DNA of 64,000 nt from Mesorhizobium sp. B2-1-1 (GCF_006442975.2 NZ_CP083954.1:2301501-2365500), one strand, 5' to 3'; positions 16,516-26,061 are shown, counted from the first letter of the stretch. Made by a program: numbers and translations. Notes: a model not told the origin generated them from the sequence alone.

Positions 16516-17991
16516 TCATGCCATGAACATCCGATAGCTGGGAGGGAAAATCTCGGCGACCGTCGGATGTCGCCAGGTGCGTTGCGGATAACGCTGGACA
16601 AGCCGTTCGAACTGGGCCTGTGCGCGCTGGTGGGCTGCATCGAGATCGAAACCCGGAATGGTTCGGGCGCTCATCACGGTGCGCCCGTCAATGATGACCG
16701 TGTGCACATCGCGTCCGCTTGCGGACGTCGTCAGGCAGGCGATCGGATCGAGGACCTGTCCCAGATGGTTGCCGGACAGGTCGAACACGACGATGTCGGC
16801 GGCGGCTCCCGCCTGCAGACGTCCCAGGTCCGACCGGCCGAGCGCGTCGGCGCCGCCAATCGTGGCCGCGTCATAGAGATCGGCTGATTTCGGCGTCTCC
16901 AGATTGCCCGCCATGACGCGGCCGAGCATCAGGCCGACCTGCATGTTCTGCACCATGTCGGGTGGCCAGGTGTCCGTGCCCATGCCGATGCGCAGACCCT
17001 GGCCGCGAAGGCGGGCGAAATTGTCGAGCGCCGCGCCATGCCGCGCCATCACCAGCGGGCAATGCACCAATGTGGCACCCGAACCGGCGATGATTTCGAG
17101 ATCATCGCCGTCGGCGTGGGTGCCATGCGGCAACAACGCTCTTTCGCTGAGAAAGCCGATGTCCTGGAGCCAGCGGGCGGATGTCGTGCCGAACCGGCGA
17201 CGCACTGTCTCGATCTCGAATGAAGACTGGCAGCAATGCAGACGGACCGGCACGCCGAGGTCTCGCGCGGCATTGGCGGTCCTGCGCAACAGGTCGGCGG
17301 TCCAGAACTCGACACGGTCCGGTGCAAGCATGGTTCGCACCAATCCGCCGAAGCGTCCTTCGTGCTCCAGGCAAAAGGCAACGGCATCGTCCAGACCCTC
17401 CGCGCCGCGCTCTTCGTCCACCTCGACGACGATGCCGCCATCCGCTTCGATGACGGAATGGCCGGCGCGAAAGGCAGGCCCGAGATAGACGCGAAGGCCC
17501 AACTCTGCGGCGCTTTCGGCGGCGGATGCGAATTCGTCCGATGTCTCGTTCCATGCACGATAAAACAGCGATGCGATCGGCAATGCAGTAGTGATGCCGT
17601 TGCGGATGAGTTGCGCGAAGGCATAGTGTTTTTGAAACGCCAGCTCCTCGCGCGCCAGCATTTCTACCGGCCCGGCTTCCACATAGTCGCGCGGCCAGAC
17701 GCGGCCCTTCTTCCAGCCGGGTTGATGATCGAGGCCGAGCACGCCCGTATCCAGGTCCGAAAGCGCATCCAGATCGATGAAACCCGGGCCGATCAGCGCC
17801 CTGCCATGATCGATCCGCCGCTTTACAGGCCCGCCGTAGCGATGGCCGACGAAGACGATCCTGCCGTTCTCATGGACGACCTCGCCATTCTCCAGAAGGA
17901 TATGGCGCCCGTCCCGGTGGCCGACAACCCATCGTGCGGTGAGCAGGACGGGTCCGTCGTCACGCTGGTTCGTCCGACGACTATGCGACAT
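16516..17991 (-). CDS. Amidohydrolase/chlorohydrolase homolog lacking the HxH motif
   Basis: A 491-residue protein of the metal-dependent amidohydrolase superfamily (AtzA/TrzN/guanine deaminase-like). The first strand, where the family normally has PG..(D/N).H.H, reads GPGFIDLDALSDLD, so both HxH histidines are absent. Other positions look conserved or nearly so: VRLHCCQ (normally H.AE), LLPHGTHAD and IGMGTDTWP (Asp). Either the metal site is mononuclear and rebuilt, or the protein is not a classic hydrolase. Start at ATG 17991 overlaps the upstream gene stop by 11 bases. It is the last of three amidohydrolase genes in one operon. Confidence 0.78.
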   Translation of the reverse strand: MSHSRRTNQRDDGPVLLTARWVVGHRDGRHILLENGEVVHENGRIVFVGHRYGGPVKRRIDHGRALIGPGFIDLDALSDLDTGVLGLDHQPGWKKGRVWPRDYVEAGPVEMLAREELAFQKHYAFAQLIRNGITTALPIASLFYRAWNETSDEFASAAESAAELGLRVYLGPAFRAGHSVIEADGGIVVEVDEERGAEGLDDAVAFCLEHEGRFGGLVRTMLAPDRVEFWTADLLRRTANAARDLGVPVRLHCCQSSFEIETVRRRFGTTSARWLQDIGFLSERALLPHGTHADGDDLEIIAGSGATLVHCPLVMARHGAALDNFARLRGQGLRIGMGTDTWPPDMVQNMQVGLMLGRVMAGNLETPKSADLYDAATIGGADALGRSDLGRLQAGAAADIVVFDLSGNHLGQVLDPIACLTTSASGRDVHTVIIDGRTVMSARTIPGFDLDAAHQRAQAQFERLVQRYPQRTWRHPTVAEIFPPSYRMFMA

Positions 17992-19177
17992 CGGGCAGAT
18001 CTCCGGCCAGCGCACCGTCACGCACGAGCACGCGGCCGCCGCGGATGACCGTGCGCTTCCGTGGGGTCAGGGCCACGGCTTCCGCCAGGGTCCGCGCGCA
18101 AACCAGCACGACATCGCCGTGGCAACCGGGCGAAAGCCCATAATCCGTCAGGCCGATACCTTGCGCGCCGCCAAAGGTGCAAACGCGCGCCGTCTCTTCC
18201 AGATCGGCATCGTTGGTCATGCCGTTGCGCTGCGCAAGATATTTGGCCCGCTCCAGCATGTCGCCATTGCCCCATGGCTCCCAGGTGCCCTGGATGCCGT
18301 CGGAACCGGATGCCACGACGAGGCCGGACTGGCGCATCATGCGCAGCGGAACCGCCGGCGCGGATGGGCTGCCGACCGTCATGACGGCGATGTCTTCAGC
18401 CGCCAGCGCGTCGATCAACGTGTGCTGCCTATGCGTGTCCAGCATGCCGAGACAATAGGCATGGCTCACCATGACGCGGCCCTGAAGGGAGAGCGCCTTG
18501 GTCCGTTCGACGATCAGCTCAAGGCAGAAGGCGCCCAATTCTCCCGGTTCGTGCAGATGAATGTCGACCGGCTTGCCGTATCGATCCGCGAGCGCGAAGA
18601 TTGCGTCCAGGTGGCGAACCGGATCCCGCTCGATCGTTGCCGGGTCGATGCCGCCGACAATATCGGCCCCCGCCTTCAATGCGTCCTCTATCAGCGCCTG
18701 CGTGCCTTCGCGTCCCAGCATGCCGCTTTGCGGGAAGGCGACGACCTGCACGTCGACCAATCCCTTGAAGGCTTCGCGCGTTGCAACGACACCCTCGATG
18801 TTGGTAATGCCGATTTCCGTATCCACGTCGACATGGCTGCGGATATGCGTCACGCCGAAAGCCAGCGTCTGCACGATCTGACGCGCCGATTGCCTGCGCG
18901 CATCGATGCCGAGTTCCCGCTTGGCCTTCCTGTCGGCCAGGATCCTGTCGTTGCGCGTGGGTCCCACACGGTTCTGAAACCAGTCCATGCCGACAAGCGT
19001 CTTATCGAGATGCGTGTGCGCCTCGACCAGGCCGGGCAGGGCAACCTGTCCAAGCCCGTCGATTTCATGCGCCGCTTTCCCGCTGGTTGCGTGCGCGAAC
19101 CGACCGTCGCGAATGTAGAGGTCCGTGACAGCGCCGCCCAAGGGCCTGACATTGCGAATGAGAAGGTCTTCGGTCAT
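17981..19177 (-). CDS. Cytosine deaminase-like amidohydrolase
   Basis: A 398-residue enzyme of the CodA/cytosine deaminase-like amidohydrolase family. Motifs in order: EAHTHLDKT (metal HxH), IRSHVDVD, DIHLHEPG (His plus the catalytic glutamate position), VSHAYCLG and SGSDGIQGTWEPWGNGDML (metal Asp and the NGDML stretch typical of the family). Relatives deaminate or hydrolyse cytosine, isocytosine, creatinine-like or N-substituted ring compounds, so a cyclic amidine or urea is a likely substrate. It is the middle gene of the minus-strand operon, separated by 33 bases from the upstream amidohydrolase and overlapping the downstream one. Confidence 0.84.
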   Translation of the reverse strand: MTEDLLIRNVRPLGGAVTDLYIRDGRFAHATSGKAAHEIDGLGQVALPGLVEAHTHLDKTLVGMDWFQNRVGPTRNDRILADRKAKRELGIDARRQSARQIVQTLAFGVTHIRSHVDVDTEIGITNIEGVVATREAFKGLVDVQVVAFPQSGMLGREGTQALIEDALKAGADIVGGIDPATIERDPVRHLDAIFALADRYGKPVDIHLHEPGELGAFCLELIVERTKALSLQGRVMVSHAYCLGMLDTHRQHTLIDALAAEDIAVMTVGSPSAPAVPLRMMRQSGLVVASGSDGIQGTWEPWGNGDMLERAKYLAQRNGMTNDADLEETARVCTFGGAQGIGLTDYGLSPGCHGDVVLVCARTLAEAVALTPRKRTVIRGGRVLVRDGALAGDLPDVA

Positions 19178-19210
19178 CTGGGTCTCCCTGTTTGCGCCCC
19201 GGAACTCGGC

Positions 19211-20581
19211 CTATGCCAGCCCGGCGCGTTTCATCATCAGATGGAAGGCTCCTTCGGCGCGATCCAGAATGGCGTCTTCATCGTGATCGACGAGGCGGCG
19301 TCCGCGCATGAGGACACGCCCGTCGACGATCGTCGTGTCAACATCCGCGCCGTTGGCGAAGCGTGCCAGCCGCTGCGCGGGGTGCGCCGGCGGCCACAGA
19401 TGCGGCTGGCGCATGTTGACCAGGATGATGTCGGCGCGCTTGCCCGGTTCCAGCGAGCCGATTTCGTTCTCCATCGACAGGGCACGCGCGCCCTCGATGG
19501 TCGCCATCTCCAGCAATTGCATCGGCGGCAGGACCGCATCGTTCCTGAAGTGCCGGGCATGATAGCGGTGCGCCTGGAACATGTTGCGGAACATGTCGAA
19601 AGAGCGATCGGGCGCCGCCGCGTCGGTGCCGAGCGACACGGTGACACCCCTTTCCATCAGTTCCGTCGCCGGACAACGGCCCGAGACCGACATCAGAGCA
19701 CTTGGATTATGCGCCACCTTGGCGTGGCTGCGTTTCAGCGCGGCGATGTCTGCCTCGGTCAGTTCGATGCAGTGCGCCAGCAGCGAATGCTCGTCGAACA
19801 GATCGAGCCGTTCCGCATTGGCGGCGATGGAACCGTCGCGATGGCCATCCTGGATGAACAGCACGTTTTTTGCGCGAGCAAGGTCGCGAGCATTGCGGGA
19901 CAGATTGTATACCGTTTGTTCGTCAAGTTCGCGCCGAGTGAACACCGGGAGAGAGACCGCAATCCGCACGCGGCCATCGCGACCAGCCCAATCATCGATG
20001 ATTTCCGCGCACACTGCCAACTGGGTTTCCGGCGAAATGGTGATTTCGACAGACGGAACGTATGCGTGGTCCCGATAGACATGGGACGAGGTCGGCCGGT
20101 TCGGCCCGACGGCGAGTATCTCGCGCACTCCCATTTCGGCGATGGCGGCAAGATGTGCCCGTGCTGCCCCCGGCGCCTCGGTGCGCATGATGTCCGGCCC
20201 GCCGCCAAACAGCAGGGCAGCGGTGGTCGTTCCGCATTTTATGCGCTCAAGGGCCGACAATGTGGCCTCGGCTGCCCAGAATTCCGTATCCGACGCCTCT
20301 GCATAGATACGCCCCGCGATAGTCATCCAGGCTTCGGAATCGTCTCCCAGGCCTTTGGTCAGCATGTGACCCGCATGCGCGTGCGTGTCGACGAGACCCG
20401 GCATGACAACCATTCCCGAAGCATCGATGCGCGCCACCTTCTGATCTGTGGCGGGGGCCGCGCCGTCGCCGGCGGTGACGATCCGGCCATCCTCCACCAG
20501 GACATGACCCCTCGAGAAAATCCGGCGCCTCGCATCCATGGTGACGATGACACCGTTTTCTATCAGCAAGGCCTGGGTCAT
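19211..20581 (-). CDS. Amidohydrolase (AtzA/SsnA-like)
   Basis: A 456-residue amidohydrolase of the chlorohydrolase-type branch. It has DTHAHAG for the HxH pair, FIQDGHRDGS where relatives have H.AE, LLAHCIELT for the next histidine, and LGTDAAAPDRS for the metal aspartate. Its closest match in the window is the plus-strand protein at 26061, which shares QDGH and the DA(A/T)APDRS.DMFR stretch; the two are paralogs in divergent operons. Start at 20581 is chosen because the 28 codons before it are atypical and overlap the operator region. It is the first gene of the minus-strand operon, whose promoter lies in 20582-20740. Confidence 0.84.
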   Translation of the reverse strand: MTQALLIENGVIVTMDARRRIFSRGHVLVEDGRIVTAGDGAAPATDQKVARIDASGMVVMPGLVDTHAHAGHMLTKGLGDDSEAWMTIAGRIYAEASDTEFWAAEATLSALERIKCGTTTAALLFGGGPDIMRTEAPGAARAHLAAIAEMGVREILAVGPNRPTSSHVYRDHAYVPSVEITISPETQLAVCAEIIDDWAGRDGRVRIAVSLPVFTRRELDEQTVYNLSRNARDLARAKNVLFIQDGHRDGSIAANAERLDLFDEHSLLAHCIELTEADIAALKRSHAKVAHNPSALMSVSGRCPATELMERGVTVSLGTDAAAPDRSFDMFRNMFQAHRYHARHFRNDAVLPPMQLLEMATIEGARALSMENEIGSLEPGKRADIILVNMRQPHLWPPAHPAQRLARFANGADVDTTIVDGRVLMRGRRLVDHDEDAILDRAEGAFHLMMKRAGLA

Positions 20582-20651
20582 TCGGAATCCCTTTTCGGAA
20601 CGGTCACTTGAGCGGTTTTGCACATGAGAAACGAAATCGAACATGCCTGCC

Positions 20652-20684
20652 TTGATATTGTGCACAATGTGTGTACGATATCAA
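20652..20684. promoter_or_regulatory. 33-bp imperfect palindrome, candidate GntR operator 1
   Basis: Two 15-base arms flank a 3-base centre. The left arm is TTGATATTGTGCACA, and the reverse complement of the right arm is TTGATATCGTACACA: 13 of 15 positions match. The left arm plus centre also contains the perfect 12-base palindrome ATTGTGCACAAT. The site sits between the divergent amidohydrolase (20581) and ABC transporter (20741) genes. FCD-type GntR proteins commonly bind TTGTnnACAA-like palindromes, so the regulator at 15644 is the likely ligand. Confidence 0.7.
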
Positions 20685-20714
20685 TGGGGATAAATGGTAT
20701 CCAATAGATCGGAA

Positions 20715-20729
20715 ACTTCGTATACAAGT
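20715..20729. promoter_or_regulatory. 15-bp palindrome, candidate GntR operator 2
   Basis: The sequence ACTTCGTATACAAGT matches its reverse complement at 13 of 15 positions around a GTATAC core. This is close to the CTTGTATACAAG type of site bound by several FCD-subfamily GntR regulators. It lies only 11 bases before the start codon of the binding-protein gene at 20741, a position suited to repression. Confidence 0.6.
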
Positions 20730-20740
20730 GGGAGAAGAAA

Positions 20741-22312
20741 ATGAGAAAATGCGTTAGGGTCCTGCTCGCCGGACTTGCGATGGTGATGTCGGTGACAGCG
20801 CCTTCGCTTGCACAGACACTGCGCTGGTCATCGGCCGGCGACGTCATTTCGTACGATCCGAATGCCCAGGTCGACAGTTTTACCCAGAGCGTCCAGAACA
20901 TGGTGTTCGACGGGCTGGTGCGCCGCAACAAGGAAATGGCTATCGAGCCTGCGCTTGCGACCTCCTGGGAGATCGTCTCGCCGACGCGCTGGCGCTTCAA
21001 GCTGCGGCAGGGCGTCAAGTTCCACGAAGGTCAACCCTTCAATGCCGACGATGTCGTCGCCACCATCCAACGTCAGATCGATCCCGGCGCGCGCAACCGA
21101 GAAAACCTCTCCGCCGTAACCGGCGTCGAGAAGGTCGACGACTACACGGTCGACCTGATCCTGCGCGGACCCTATCCGCTGCTCCTGAACGATCTCGTCG
21201 CCATCTACATGATGAGCAAGCCATGGATGGAGGAGCACAATGCCCTCAAGCCCGGCAATGCCTCAACGGGGGTCGTCACCTACGCCAGCAATCATGCCAA
21301 TGGCACCGGCGCGTTCAAGCTGGTCAGCTACGAGCCGGACTCGCGCTCGGTCTTCGCCGTCAACAAGGAATGGTGGGACAAGCCGCAGCACAATCTGACG
21401 GGGGTGGAATTCCGCCCGATCGCTTCGAACGCCACGCGCGTCGCGGCGCTGCTTTCGGGCGAACTCGACATGATCGCGCCGGTCCCGTTGCAGGACATCG
21501 ACCGGGTCGCCAACACCGCCGGCCTGAAGGTTGTCGAGAACCCGTCGCTGCGCGAGATCTTTCTCGGCTTCAGCTTCCGGCCGGAGCTTCATGCAGCGCC
21601 CGGCAAGCCCAATCCGCTGCTGAACGTGAAAGTGCGCCAGGCGCTTTGGCACGCGGTCGACCTGAACACGATCCAGAAGCGTTTGATGCGCGGAAAGTCG
21701 CGCACCTCCGGCACACTGGTCGCGCCACAGGTCACCGGCTACGATCAGTCGATCGACGTAGCGCTGGACTATGATGTCGCGAAGGCGAAATCCATGCTGG
21801 CGGAAGCCGGCTATCCCGACGGCTTCAAGGTTGGACTGGCCTGTTCCAACGACCGCTACATCGCCGACGAACAGATCTGCCTGGCAATCGCGTCGATGTG
21901 GGCCAAGATCGGCGTCGAGGCCGACGTGCACGTCGAAAGCAAGACGACCTATTTCCCTCGAATGGATAAGGGCGATCTCGATATCTATATGCTCGGATGG
22001 GCCTCGCTACCGCCGATGGATGGCTACAGCGTGCTGCAAGCCTTGCTGGCGACCAATGACGGCAATTATGGCGGCAGCAACCCCAACGGGCTTTCCAACG
22101 CCAAGATTGACGAATTGGCCCGTTCGGCATCGACCGAACTCGACGAGGCCAAGCGGGTGGATATGCTGAAGGCGGCCTTCAAGATCACGCATGATGAGGC
22201 CCTCTATCTGCCGCTGCACCAGCAGCCGGTCGCCTGGGCGATGAGCGACAAGGTCGACATGCCGCAATTCCCCGACGAGTATGTGCGTCCCTGGTTCGCG
22301 CATATGAACTAG
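20741..22312 (+). CDS. Peptide/opine-type ABC transporter binding protein
   Basis: A 523-residue periplasmic solute-binding protein of family 5 (DppA/OppA/NikA-like). A Sec signal peptide spans about residues 1-25 (cleavage after SLA). Family features include LRQGVKFHEGQPFNADDVV near residue 90 and the two-lobed SBP_bac_5 layout. It is the first gene of a plus-strand operon with two permeases, a fused ATPase, an amidohydrolase and a racemase. The name of the family says little about ligand; context suggests a nitrogen-containing compound that the four amidohydrolases of this region act on. Two candidate GntR operators precede it. Confidence 0.88.
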   Translation: MRKCVRVLLAGLAMVMSVTAPSLAQTLRWSSAGDVISYDPNAQVDSFTQSVQNMVFDGLVRRNKEMAIEPALATSWEIVSPTRWRFKLRQGVKFHEGQPFNADDVVATIQRQIDPGARNRENLSAVTGVEKVDDYTVDLILRGPYPLLLNDLVAIYMMSKPWMEEHNALKPGNASTGVVTYASNHANGTGAFKLVSYEPDSRSVFAVNKEWWDKPQHNLTGVEFRPIASNATRVAALLSGELDMIAPVPLQDIDRVANTAGLKVVENPSLREIFLGFSFRPELHAAPGKPNPLLNVKVRQALWHAVDLNTIQKRLMRGKSRTSGTLVAPQVTGYDQSIDVALDYDVAKAKSMLAEAGYPDGFKVGLACSNDRYIADEQICLAIASMWAKIGVEADVHVESKTTYFPRMDKGDLDIYMLGWASLPPMDGYSVLQALLATNDGNYGGSNPNGLSNAKIDELARSASTELDEAKRVDMLKAAFKITHDEALYLPLHQQPVAWAMSDKVDMPQFPDEYVRPWFAHMN

Positions 22313-22472
22313 GAAAATGCGCCGGTAAGGCGTGCCCGCGCTTGCGAGGGAGCTTTCGCGGACACGCCTGACTTGGTTGGAGCGCCTGCTATCCGTGGTG
22401 GATCGCGAGCTGCTCCAGCGGTGGCGCAAGCCCCGCCTGTCTCGATCCGCGCTTCTTGAAAGGTTTTTCCTG

Positions 22473-23438
22473 ATGATCCGGATTCTATCGGTGCGGCTGT
22501 TGCAGGCCATCCTCGTGATGGTTGCCGTAACCGCCATCGCCTTCATCATGTTCCGTTTCGTCGGCGATCCGGTCGCCACGATGGTGCGCGAAGGCGCGAG
22601 CCAGGCTGAGAAGGATGCCTTGCGCGTCGCTCTCGGACTCGACAGGCCACTTTTCGTACAGTTCCTCGAATTCGTCGGGCGCGCGCTTCATGGCGACCTC
22701 GGCACCAGCTTTCGCTACCAGGAGCCTGTCGTCAGCCTGCTGTTGACCAGGCTTCCCGCAACGCTGGAACTGGTCGTGGTCGCGACCCTCCTGTCGCTGT
22801 TCATCGGCATCCCGACGGGGGTTCTCTGCGCCCTGAAACCGAACGGCTTTCTGTCGCGGCTGATCCAGTCGCTGACCCTCGTCGGGATATCCATGCCGAC
22901 ATTCGTCACCGGCCTGCTGCTCATCCTGATCTTCGCCGTCAGTCTGCGCTGGCTGCCGTCCTCGGGGCGTGGCGAGCTTGTCGATCTCGGCTTCTGGAAG
23001 ACAGGCTTCCTGACGGCCTCCGGCCTCAAATCGCTGATCCTGCCTTCGATCACACTGGCGCTGTTCCAGTTGACGCTGATCATGCGCCTCGTGCGCTCCG
23101 AGATGATCGACGTGCTCTCTTCGGACTATGTCCGCTTCGCCTTCGCGCGCGGTCTGCCCCGCCGCTACATCTACGGCCGTCTGGCGCTGCGCAATGCCTT
23201 GATGCCGGTCGTGACCGTCACCGGGCTGCAGATCGGACAACTCATCGCCTTCGCCATTGTCACCGAAACCGTCTTTCAGTGGCCGGGCATGGGGCTGCTT
23301 TTCACCAACGCCGTCGGCTATCCGGACATCCCCGTCCTCGCGGCCTATCTGCTGTTCGTCGGCTTCCTGTTCGTCGTGATCAACATGGTCGTCGACATGC
23401 TCTACGCATTGATCGATCCGCGGCTGAGGACAAAATGA
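22473..23438 (+). CDS. DppB-like ABC transporter permease
   Basis: A 321-residue inner-membrane permease of the BPD_transp_1 family, DppB/OppB type, with about six membrane segments. Typical features are the N-terminal helix IRILSVRLLQAILVMVAVT, the DRPLFVQFLEFVGRALHGD segment after it and the EAA-type loop (FARGLPRRYIYGRLALRNAL). The start at ATG 22473 has GAAAGG upstream; the longer frame from 22332 adds 47 residues with no family character. Stop overlaps the next permease start (ATGA). Confidence 0.88.
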   Translation: MIRILSVRLLQAILVMVAVTAIAFIMFRFVGDPVATMVREGASQAEKDALRVALGLDRPLFVQFLEFVGRALHGDLGTSFRYQEPVVSLLLTRLPATLELVVVATLLSLFIGIPTGVLCALKPNGFLSRLIQSLTLVGISMPTFVTGLLLILIFAVSLRWLPSSGRGELVDLGFWKTGFLTASGLKSLILPSITLALFQLTLIMRLVRSEMIDVLSSDYVRFAFARGLPRRYIYGRLALRNALMPVVTVTGLQIGQLIAFAIVTETVFQWPGMGLLFTNAVGYPDIPVLAAYLLFVGFLFVVINMVVDMLYALIDPRLRTK

Positions 23439-24337
23439 TGGCAACGCAGGTGTCTTTGTCGCGCAGGCTTCCTCCCATCGCGGTCATGATCGCTGGCTTG
23501 ATCCTGGTGACCATGCTGATGCTGGTGATCTTCGCTCCGTTGATCGCACCCATCGATCCGCGCGATGTCTCCTCATATTCGCTGATCGACATGGAAATCC
23601 CGCCCGTGTTCATGGACGGTGGCGATCCGCGCTTCCTGCTGGGCACCGACAATCAGGGACGCGATCTGGTCTCGGTCATCCTCTTCGGCCTGCGCATATC
23701 GATGCTGATCGGCGCCGGGGCGGTATTGTTGGCCGCTGCCATAGGCGTCACGCTGGGATCGATAGCCGGCTATTTCGGCGGTATCATCGACAGCATCGTG
23801 ATGCGGATCGCCGATGTTCTGGTGAGCTTTCCGACGATCCTCGTCGCGCTTCTGATCAGCGGCATAGCCCGCGCGCAATTGAGCGCCGATACGGTCTCGA
23901 ACTGGGCACCGGTCATCCTGATCTTCGCGATCGCCGTCAACGAATGGGTGCAATATGCCCGCACCGTGCGGGCCTCCAGCATGGTGGAAATTTCCCGCGA
24001 CTATGTACGAGCCGCCAAGGTCATCGGTCTTCCCTCCCGCCGCATCATGATGCGGCACATCCTGCCCAACGTGATGAGCTCCGTCATGGTGATCGCCACC
24101 ATCAATCTGGCGGGCGCGATCTTGACGGAGGCGACCCTCTCGTTCCTCGGCGCCGGCATGCCGGCCACTTATCCCTCGCTCGGCACGCTGATCCGCATCG
24201 GCAACGAGTTCCTGTTCTCTGGCCTGTGGTGGATCGCCGTTATGCCCGCCGTCGTGCTGGTCGTCCTGGTTCTGGCAGTCAACATAATCGGCGATTACCT
24301 GCGCGATCGCTTCAACCCCAAACTGATGGCGAACTGA
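23435..24337 (+). CDS. DppC-like ABC transporter permease
   Basis: A 300-residue partner permease of the DppC/OppC type: an N-terminal membrane helix, the LLGTDNQGRDLVSVILFGLR segment that marks this subfamily, and the EAA loop (RAAKVIGLPSRRIMMRHILP). Start at 23435 overlaps the previous stop; ATG 23438 is an alternative. Its stop overlaps the ATPase start in TGATG. With the previous gene it forms the membrane channel. Confidence 0.88.
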   Translation: MMATQVSLSRRLPPIAVMIAGLILVTMLMLVIFAPLIAPIDPRDVSSYSLIDMEIPPVFMDGGDPRFLLGTDNQGRDLVSVILFGLRISMLIGAGAVLLAAAIGVTLGSIAGYFGGIIDSIVMRIADVLVSFPTILVALLISGIARAQLSADTVSNWAPVILIFAIAVNEWVQYARTVRASSMVEISRDYVRAAKVIGLPSRRIMMRHILPNVMSSVMVIATINLAGAILTEATLSFLGAGMPATYPSLGTLIRIGNEFLFSGLWWIAVMPAVVLVVLVLAVNIIGDYLRDRFNPKLMAN

Positions 24338-26061
24338 TGGAAAACACAACGCCACACGCGCTCGACATCAGGAATTTGCGGGTCGAATATCCGCTTGCCA
24401 ACGGCAGCATTCTCGCTGCCGTCGATGACATCGACCTGACGATCCGGCCCGGCGAGATACATGCACTGGTGGGAGAATCCGGTGCGGGAAAAACCACCGT
24501 CGGCAATGCGCTGATGGGCTTGTTGCAGGCTCCCGGCAGGATTGCTTCCGGCACCATCACCATAGCGGGCAAGCCGATCGACATCCGAACCGGCCGCACC
24601 AAGGGGATCATTCCAGGCCGTGACGTCGGCGCGATCTTTCAGGATCCGATGACAAGCCTGAACCCGCTTTTCACCGTGGAAAGCCAGTTGTGCGAAGGCA
24701 TGCTGGCGCATCTGAAGATCGGGCGCCGCGAAGCCAGGGCCCGCGCGCTCGAATTGATGAGAGCCGTCGGCATTCCCGAGCCGGAACGCCGGCTGGGCAA
24801 CTATCCGCATCAATTGTCGGGCGGCCAACGCCAGCGTGTCGTCATCGCCACCGCACTTGCCTGCGACCCAAGGCTGATCGTCGCCGACGAGCCGACGACG
24901 GCGCTCGACGTGTCGGTGCAAGCGCAAATCCTCAAGTTGATCCGCGAACTTGCCGATGATCGCCGCGTCGGCGTCCTGCTGGTTACCCACAATATGGGCG
25001 TGGTTGCGGAAATTGCCGACCGGGTCACGATCATGCAGAACGGTTGCGTGGTCGAGAGTGGATTGACACGCGATGTGCTGACCGCGCCCAAGGCGCCTTA
25101 CGCGCGCACGCTGATCGCCGCCGTTCCGCCGATCGACATTCGCCTTGACCGTCTGCCGGTCCCAAGCGAGGAAACGAAGACAACACTGGAGGCGCGCGAA
25201 GCCGTGCGCTCCAAGAACACCGGCACCGCTGCGGGGCGCAACGGCGAAACCGCGCTGACGGTACGCAATCTTTGCGTGGAATACGGCCAGCGCTCGTTCA
25301 TCCCGGGCCGCAAGGCATCGGTCTTCAAGGCCGTGAAGGACGTCTCCTTCGAGGTGCGCCGCGGCGAAATCTTCGGGCTTGTCGGCGAGTCCGGTTGCGG
25401 CAAGACCACGGTCGCCAACACCATTGCCGGTCTCGTGACGCAGAGTTCGGGAACCATAGAGTTTCAGGGCACGGCATTGGCCGCCCGTCGCGACAAGACC
25501 GTGCGCCAGTCACTCCAGATGGTGTTCCAGGACCCGTATTCGGCCCTCAATCCAAGGCTGCGGATCAATTCGGCGATCGCGGAGCCAATCCTGTTCTACA
25601 AGCTTGCCTCCAGCGCGGCGGAAGCGCGGCTGGACGCCGAGACATTGCTCGAGGCGGTGGGCCTGCCGGCGCAGGCCGGCTCTCGGTTCGCCCATGCCTT
25701 TTCAGGCGGCCAGCGCCAGCGCATCGCGATTGCGAGGGCGCTCGGCCCCCGGCCATCGCTGCTGATCTGCGACGAGCCGACCTCGGCGCTCGACGTGTCG
25801 GTGCAGGCGCAAATTCTCAACCTGTTGAAGGACCTACGAGATCTTGCCGGGCTGTCGATGCTGTTCATCAGCCACGACCTCGCGGTGATACGGCAGATGT
25901 GCGACCGGGTCGCCGTGATGAAAGGCGGCGAGATCGTCGAACTCGCGGATACCGAAACATTGTTCTCCGCGCCCACTCACGAATACACGCGCGAACTCCT
26001 GCGCCTCGCGCCTTCGCTCGACCGCATCCTTTGCAGCGAAAAAAGAGAAGCGAGCCTGTGA
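24337..26061 (+). CDS. Fused DppD-DppF-like ABC transporter ATPase
   Basis: A 574-residue protein with two complete ABC domains of the oligopeptide type, like GsiA or YejF. Domain 1 has Walker A GESGAGKT and signature LSGGQRQR; domain 2 has Walker A GESGCGKT and signature FSGGQRQR; each has a DEPT(T/S)ALDVSVQAQIL Walker B stretch. Short C-terminal oligopeptide-transporter extensions follow both domains (AP..PY..TLI type). The start at ATG 24337 overlaps the permease stop and the TGA shares one base with the next gene's ATG, so translation is coupled on both sides. Confidence 0.9.
   Translation: MENTTPHALDIRNLRVEYPLANGSILAAVDDIDLTIRPGEIHALVGESGAGKTTVGNALMGLLQAPGRIASGTITIAGKPIDIRTGRTKGIIPGRDVGAIFQDPMTSLNPLFTVESQLCEGMLAHLKIGRREARARALELMRAVGIPEPERRLGNYPHQLSGGQRQRVVIATALACDPRLIVADEPTTALDVSVQAQILKLIRELADDRRVGVLLVTHNMGVVAEIADRVTIMQNGCVVESGLTRDVLTAPKAPYARTLIAAVPPIDIRLDRLPVPSEETKTTLEAREAVRSKNTGTAAGRNGETALTVRNLCVEYGQRSFIPGRKASVFKAVKDVSFEVRRGEIFGLVGESGCGKTTVANTIAGLVTQSSGTIEFQGTALAARRDKTVRQSLQMVFQDPYSALNPRLRINSAIAEPILFYKLASSAAEARLDAETLLEAVGLPAQAGSRFAHAFSGGQRQRIAIARALGPRPSLLICDEPTSALDVSVQAQILNLLKDLRDLAGLSMLFISHDLAVIRQMCDRVAVMKGGEIVELADTETLFSAPTHEYTRELLRLAPSLDRILCSEKREASL

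Noticed and set aside
17939..20611. An 890-codon open frame on the plus strand opposite three amidohydrolase genes
   Set aside because: It is fully antisense to well-supported amidohydrolase genes with family motifs, has no recognisable domain, and such long antisense frames are common in GC-rich DNA.
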